From: Ephydatia muelleri | Taxonomy: Eukaryota > Porifera > Demospongiae > Spongillida > Spongillidae | Assembly (NCBI GenBank): GCA_013339895.1 | Contig: JABACO010000004.1 | Location: forward strand, 10,029,577 to 10,093,576 | Direction of reading: 5' to 3' | Length of the DNA stretch: 64,000 bases | Part shown: in pieces, positions 62,645 to 64,000 of the stretch | Layout: each line of letters starts with the position of its first letter | How positions within the stretch are numbered: position 1 is the first letter of the stretch | Position numbers and translations under genes: made by a program | The notes under the pieces: generated by a model | Databases searched by the model: none | What the model saw: the letters and a program-made list of their open reading frames with translations, nothing else | Told to the model about the DNA's origin: nothing

Positions 62645-64000
62645 AGAACTTGCCGTGTTGAACATGTAATTATTAACTTTCAACTGTCTATAAAGAATTA
62701 AGTATTGCTTTAAAATTTTAGCGGCCCAAAATTCACTACCATTAAACAGCATTCAGCTTGTCTATATACCAAGGTTGTACATTTGCAAAAATTGTTCTGC
62801 CACTTATAGAAACTAATAATAGATTTATTTCTCTTACAATTTTTGGGACTTACTTCTTTTGGAAAAAAACAGTTTGCTTATCAGGACAGACATCCCTTCT
62901 GAATAATCATTCTGAACTCCAACCAGCAAAAATTGTGCTTCTTTACCAAGCAATTACTGTTACATAGGATTTTTTAATCTTTGCTTTGCCTTGTCTTATT
63001 TTTATAATAAGGGGGTGGCGTTTCAAGGATTACTTATGGAACTCTGTGGTTGATCCATAATACCAATGAAACACTTCTGAATTGATGTAAGGCACCGAGC
63101 AGATGTGGCAGCTGTATGATGCAAACTAATAAGATGGATTAGGAAACAGTATATTATATACTTATTAATATTGTATTCTGGAGAGCTCGGAGAACTGCCA
63201 GAAAAGATTGGACCTTCCCAGTATGCCTTTGTTCAATCTCTTGCAGCAGTGCACCTGAAGTCTTTTGAAACAATTGAATTATTGCCTGGTCAAATTTAAT
63301 TTGTTACACTGACTCACCATTTCTGTTGCAACACTTTCAACACTTTCAGTTGATTGAAATACATGTGGGCTGAAAAACACAAATTTATATGCTTGTGAAA
63401 TCCTATTCTGTATATAATACTGACAACTTTGGTTGTATTGGTTGTATATGCTGCAATATAATATCTTTTATTACTCAGTTCTACTTATTTTATTGTGTTC
63501 TCTCTAGTCGCTTTGTCTTGATCTATAACTGGCTGTGCAAGATGAGTGCTAAAACAATATATTACAAAGAAAGAAGTAAAAATGAGTCACCTATACCATG
63601 ACATGCCAGCATCCTTAGCTGATTCAGCATGCTCAACTGATTCTGCATCCTTAGGTGATAATTTTTCAGAACTGGAATGGATGTCACAAATATAATGGGC
63701 TAAATGGTCACATTGAAAGACTATACCTTTGTGTTTTGTGTTTCAGAGGTTTCAATGGTTTTAGGAGGTAATAAAACTGGGTCTTTTCAGTCATAGTGGA
63801 AGTTCGTTTTGCCCACTTTTCATTCAAGGGACAGGATGGCTTTCATTTCAGTGATTGCTGCATTTTTTTAAAAAGTTACTGAATGCTATGGCTAAAGTAT
63901 GTATACAGTGGAAATAGGAACATCGAAAACGAGTATTCCTCCTTGTCAAATCTGAGAAGAAGTATAAAGAAGTTGATACTCATACTGTGTATCTTGCAAG
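62645..64000. other. 3' flank of receptor gene, no further gene seen
   Basis: AT-rich with short frames only. A frame at 63,389-63,601 has Cys and Ile-rich composition but no family match. Imperfect direct repeats of TTCAGCATGCTCAACTGATTC-like type occur at 63,615-63,655. Confidence 0.4.

Overview
The window looks like nuclear DNA from an animal, most probably a demosponge. This is an inference. The evidence is AT-rich sequence, very short GT-AG introns (52, 54, 57, 61 and 76 nt where both ends can be placed), a large intronless beta-helix receptor of a type common in sponge gene models, and dense mobile and satellite DNA. Nothing looks bacterial or viral: no operons, rRNA genes or CRISPR arrays. 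Much of the sequence is repeat.

0-7 kb: the 3' part of a RhoBTB-family gene, with its last exon inverted relative to the two exons before it. Three minisatellites follow, then an orphan terminal exon on the minus strand (5.1-5.3 kb), and a pair of CAAGATCTTG-rich repeats, one of which has expanded into a 21-bp minisatellite.

7-26 kb: a nest of mobile elements. The first CACTA/EnSpm-type element has a minus-strand TNP2-type transposase (7.2-10.5 kb, at least five exons plus a C-terminal block). A divergent plus-strand accessory gene (10.6-12.8 kb) lies head-to-head with it. A second pair is the mirror image: a 153-residue coiled-coil gene on the minus strand (12.9-13.6 kb) and a decayed TNP2 transposase on the plus strand (13.7-15.7 kb). 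The two head-to-head spacers share the motif CACGTGCTTTG. About 36 copies of a 152/153-bp satellite (16.6-22.1 kb), with higher-order structure, come next, then a dead, 5'-truncated LINE on the minus strand (22.8-24.7 kb). A probable C-terminal fragment of a TNP2 transposase abuts the LINE's truncated end.

26-38 kb: fragments of a RING-type family (27.1 kb plus, 34.4 kb minus); a 2.5-kb element with CACTG/CACAG ends that contains a THAP-domain sequence broken by a stop codon; a two-exon Rho-like GTPase with a one-base frameshift and a missing C-terminus (31.2-31.8 kb); microsatellites and a 23-bp minisatellite.

38-51 kb: an array with a period of about 2.28 kb, made of decayed copies of the membrane-domain half of the gene at 58.6 kb. 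The two middle units are almost identical. The last unit is split by a 3,848-bp element with 12-bp perfect terminal inverted repeats (CACAGCGAAACC) and a TTG target duplication. Much of that element is a CACACATCACACAGGCA-type minisatellite.

51-58.5 kb: little coding content. There is possible decayed collagen-like sequence (52.5-53.0 kb), CA/TG-type minisatellites and long G or C homopolymers.

58.6-62.6 kb: the one large intact gene, a single open frame of 1,351 residues. It has a signal peptide, a right-handed beta-helix built from Pmp-like FQNN...GGG rungs, a cysteine-rich neck and about nine or ten membrane spans. It is the likely parent of the decayed array upstream.
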